From the NCBI RefSeq assembly GCF_023721415.1, contig NZ_JAMQVC010000001.1, forward strand, positions 682,001 to 746,000: a DNA stretch of 64,000 nucleotides, written 5' to 3'. The translations under genes were made by a program, and so were the position numbers. Positions 63,290 through 64,000 of the stretch are shown here, piece by piece; the stretch's first letter is position 1; the number at the start of each line of letters is the position of its first letter. Source of the DNA: Galbibacter mesophilus. GTDB lineage: Bacteria; Bacteroidota; Bacteroidia; Flavobacteriales; Flavobacteriaceae. A model generated the notes under the pieces. It made no database searches. It was not told where the DNA came from and saw nothing but the letters and a program-made list of their open reading frames with translations.

Positions 63290-64000
63290 TTATTTCCTAT
63301 TCATACCTTCCAAATAGGTCTTAATATACTTTTGGTCTAATTCAGTTGAATCTTTGTATTTTTTACGTAATTCTTTAAGATCCTCAGTAAGTTTCTTTAC
63401 CACATCGGCATATTCTGGATCATCGTAAACATTGTTCATTTCTTTGGGATCTTTCAATCTATCGTAAAGTTCCCACTCATCCACATCGTAATAAAAATGA
63501 ATTAATTTATACTCTTTGGTCACAATACCGTAATGCCTTTTCACCATATGAACTGATGGGTATTCGTAATAATGATAATAAGCAGCTTCGCGATCCCAAT
63601 CCTTGTTGTTACCTTCAAACAACGGCATCATACTTTCCCCCTGCATATCGCTTGGGATGGAAATTCCCGCCGCATCCAAAAATGTTGGTGCAAAATCTAA
63701 ATTCTGAACCATATCATCGTTTACTGTACCGCCTTTTATAACAGCTGGCCAACTCACCATCAGCGGCGTTCTAAAGGATTCTTCATAAATAAAGCGTTTA
63801 TCAAACCAACCGTGTTCGCCAAGGTAAAAACCTTGATCGGAGGTATAAATAATAATGGTGTTCTCCATTAAATCATTTTCCTCCAAATAATCTAAAACCC
63901 TGCCTACATTATCGTCTACCGAAGAAATACTTCCCAAATAATCTTGCATGTAACGCTGATACTTCCACCTCATTTTTTCCTCATCCGTCATTTTAGGCCA
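63290..64000 (-). CDS. Sulfatase, 3' part
   Basis: The frame continues beyond the right edge (codons for WPK precede the ATG at 63991), so the N-terminal part with the formylglycine site is missing. Visible motifs are [18 protein letters not shown] (late active site) and the C-terminal [17 protein letters not shown], typical of the sulfatase family. Probably also secreted. It is a second sulfatase besides the one at 9793, which supports sulfated glycan use. Confidence 0.85.
   Translation of the reverse strand, partial: WPKMTDEEKMRWKYQRYMQDYLGSISSVDDNVGRVLDYLEENDLMENTIIIYTSDQGFYLGEHGWFDKRFIYEESFRTPLMVSWPAVIKGGTVNDDMVQNLDFAPTFLDAAGISIPSDMQGESMMPLFEGNNKDWDREAAYYHYYEYPSVHMVKRHYGIVTKEYKLIHFYYDVDEWELYDRLKDPKEMNNVYDDPEYADVVKKLTEDLKELRKKYKDSTELDQKYIKTYLEGMNRK

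Overview
This 64 kb window comes from a Bacteroidota chromosome, most likely a marine member of the Flavobacteriaceae. The evidence is the ssb-gldE-gldD gliding cluster, a type IX secretion type B adhesin with PorP/SprF and OmpA partners, the mevalonate pathway, GH97/GH13/GH65 starch enzymes, sulfatases, low GC, frequent TTG starts and TAnnTTTG promoter boxes. Species cannot be assigned from the sequence alone.

Layout. 1-8394: the end of a starch/maltose locus on the + strand (GH65 phosphorylase, cut by the window edge; SusB-type GH97; two GH13 amylases; a glycerophosphodiesterase). 8436-11232: a sulfatase and a GntP permease. 11697-15060: recX and a creD operon with its own winged-helix regulator and duplicated operator. 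15054-21167 (- strand): YciI-like, JmjC/cupin, bioB, a ketoacyl synthase, RNase G, a previously easy-to-miss 29-residue basic protein, and HU. 21289-26174 (+): mutY, ssb, gldE, gldD and a CsgG/TolB-like secreted protein. 26375-29917: a Vsr-like nuclease, ahcY, a phosphopantetheinyl transferase and tspO. 30331-33803: mvaD, mevalonate kinase and a UbiA prenyltransferase.

33811-45760 is the accessory heart of the window. Two arrays of small minus-strand genes (33811-39440 and 43344-45760) are separated by tauE, the MesD/MesX oxygen-dependent methionine synthase pair and a divergent lrp. Gene groups in each array sit between recurring end sequences: a B element upstream, with a shared TAGATTTG promoter box, and a GC-rich A palindrome downstream. 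Two junctions carry a 21-bp palindromic tandem array in perfect register. The cargo includes a PIN-GNAT-EVE fusion with an ASCH partner, a PD-(D/E)XK-like protein, ParDE, a SLATT effector with a coiled-coil partner, and unknowns. No integrase or transposase is visible, so how the cassettes spread is unknown. This is the best candidate for an undescribed system.

45970-55094 (-): a 2035-residue adhesin with 12 near-identical Ig-like repeats, followed by porP/sprF and an OmpA-family gene. 55497-64000: an rluB-like pseudouridine synthase, three glycosyltransferases in an operon, a membrane polyferredoxin with an FAD oxidoreductase, and the 3' part of a second sulfatase.

Five copies of a ~190-bp dispersed repeat (11403, 22476, 29241, 30018 inverted, 31531) fold into two hairpins with compensatory base changes between copies, which points to selection on structure.
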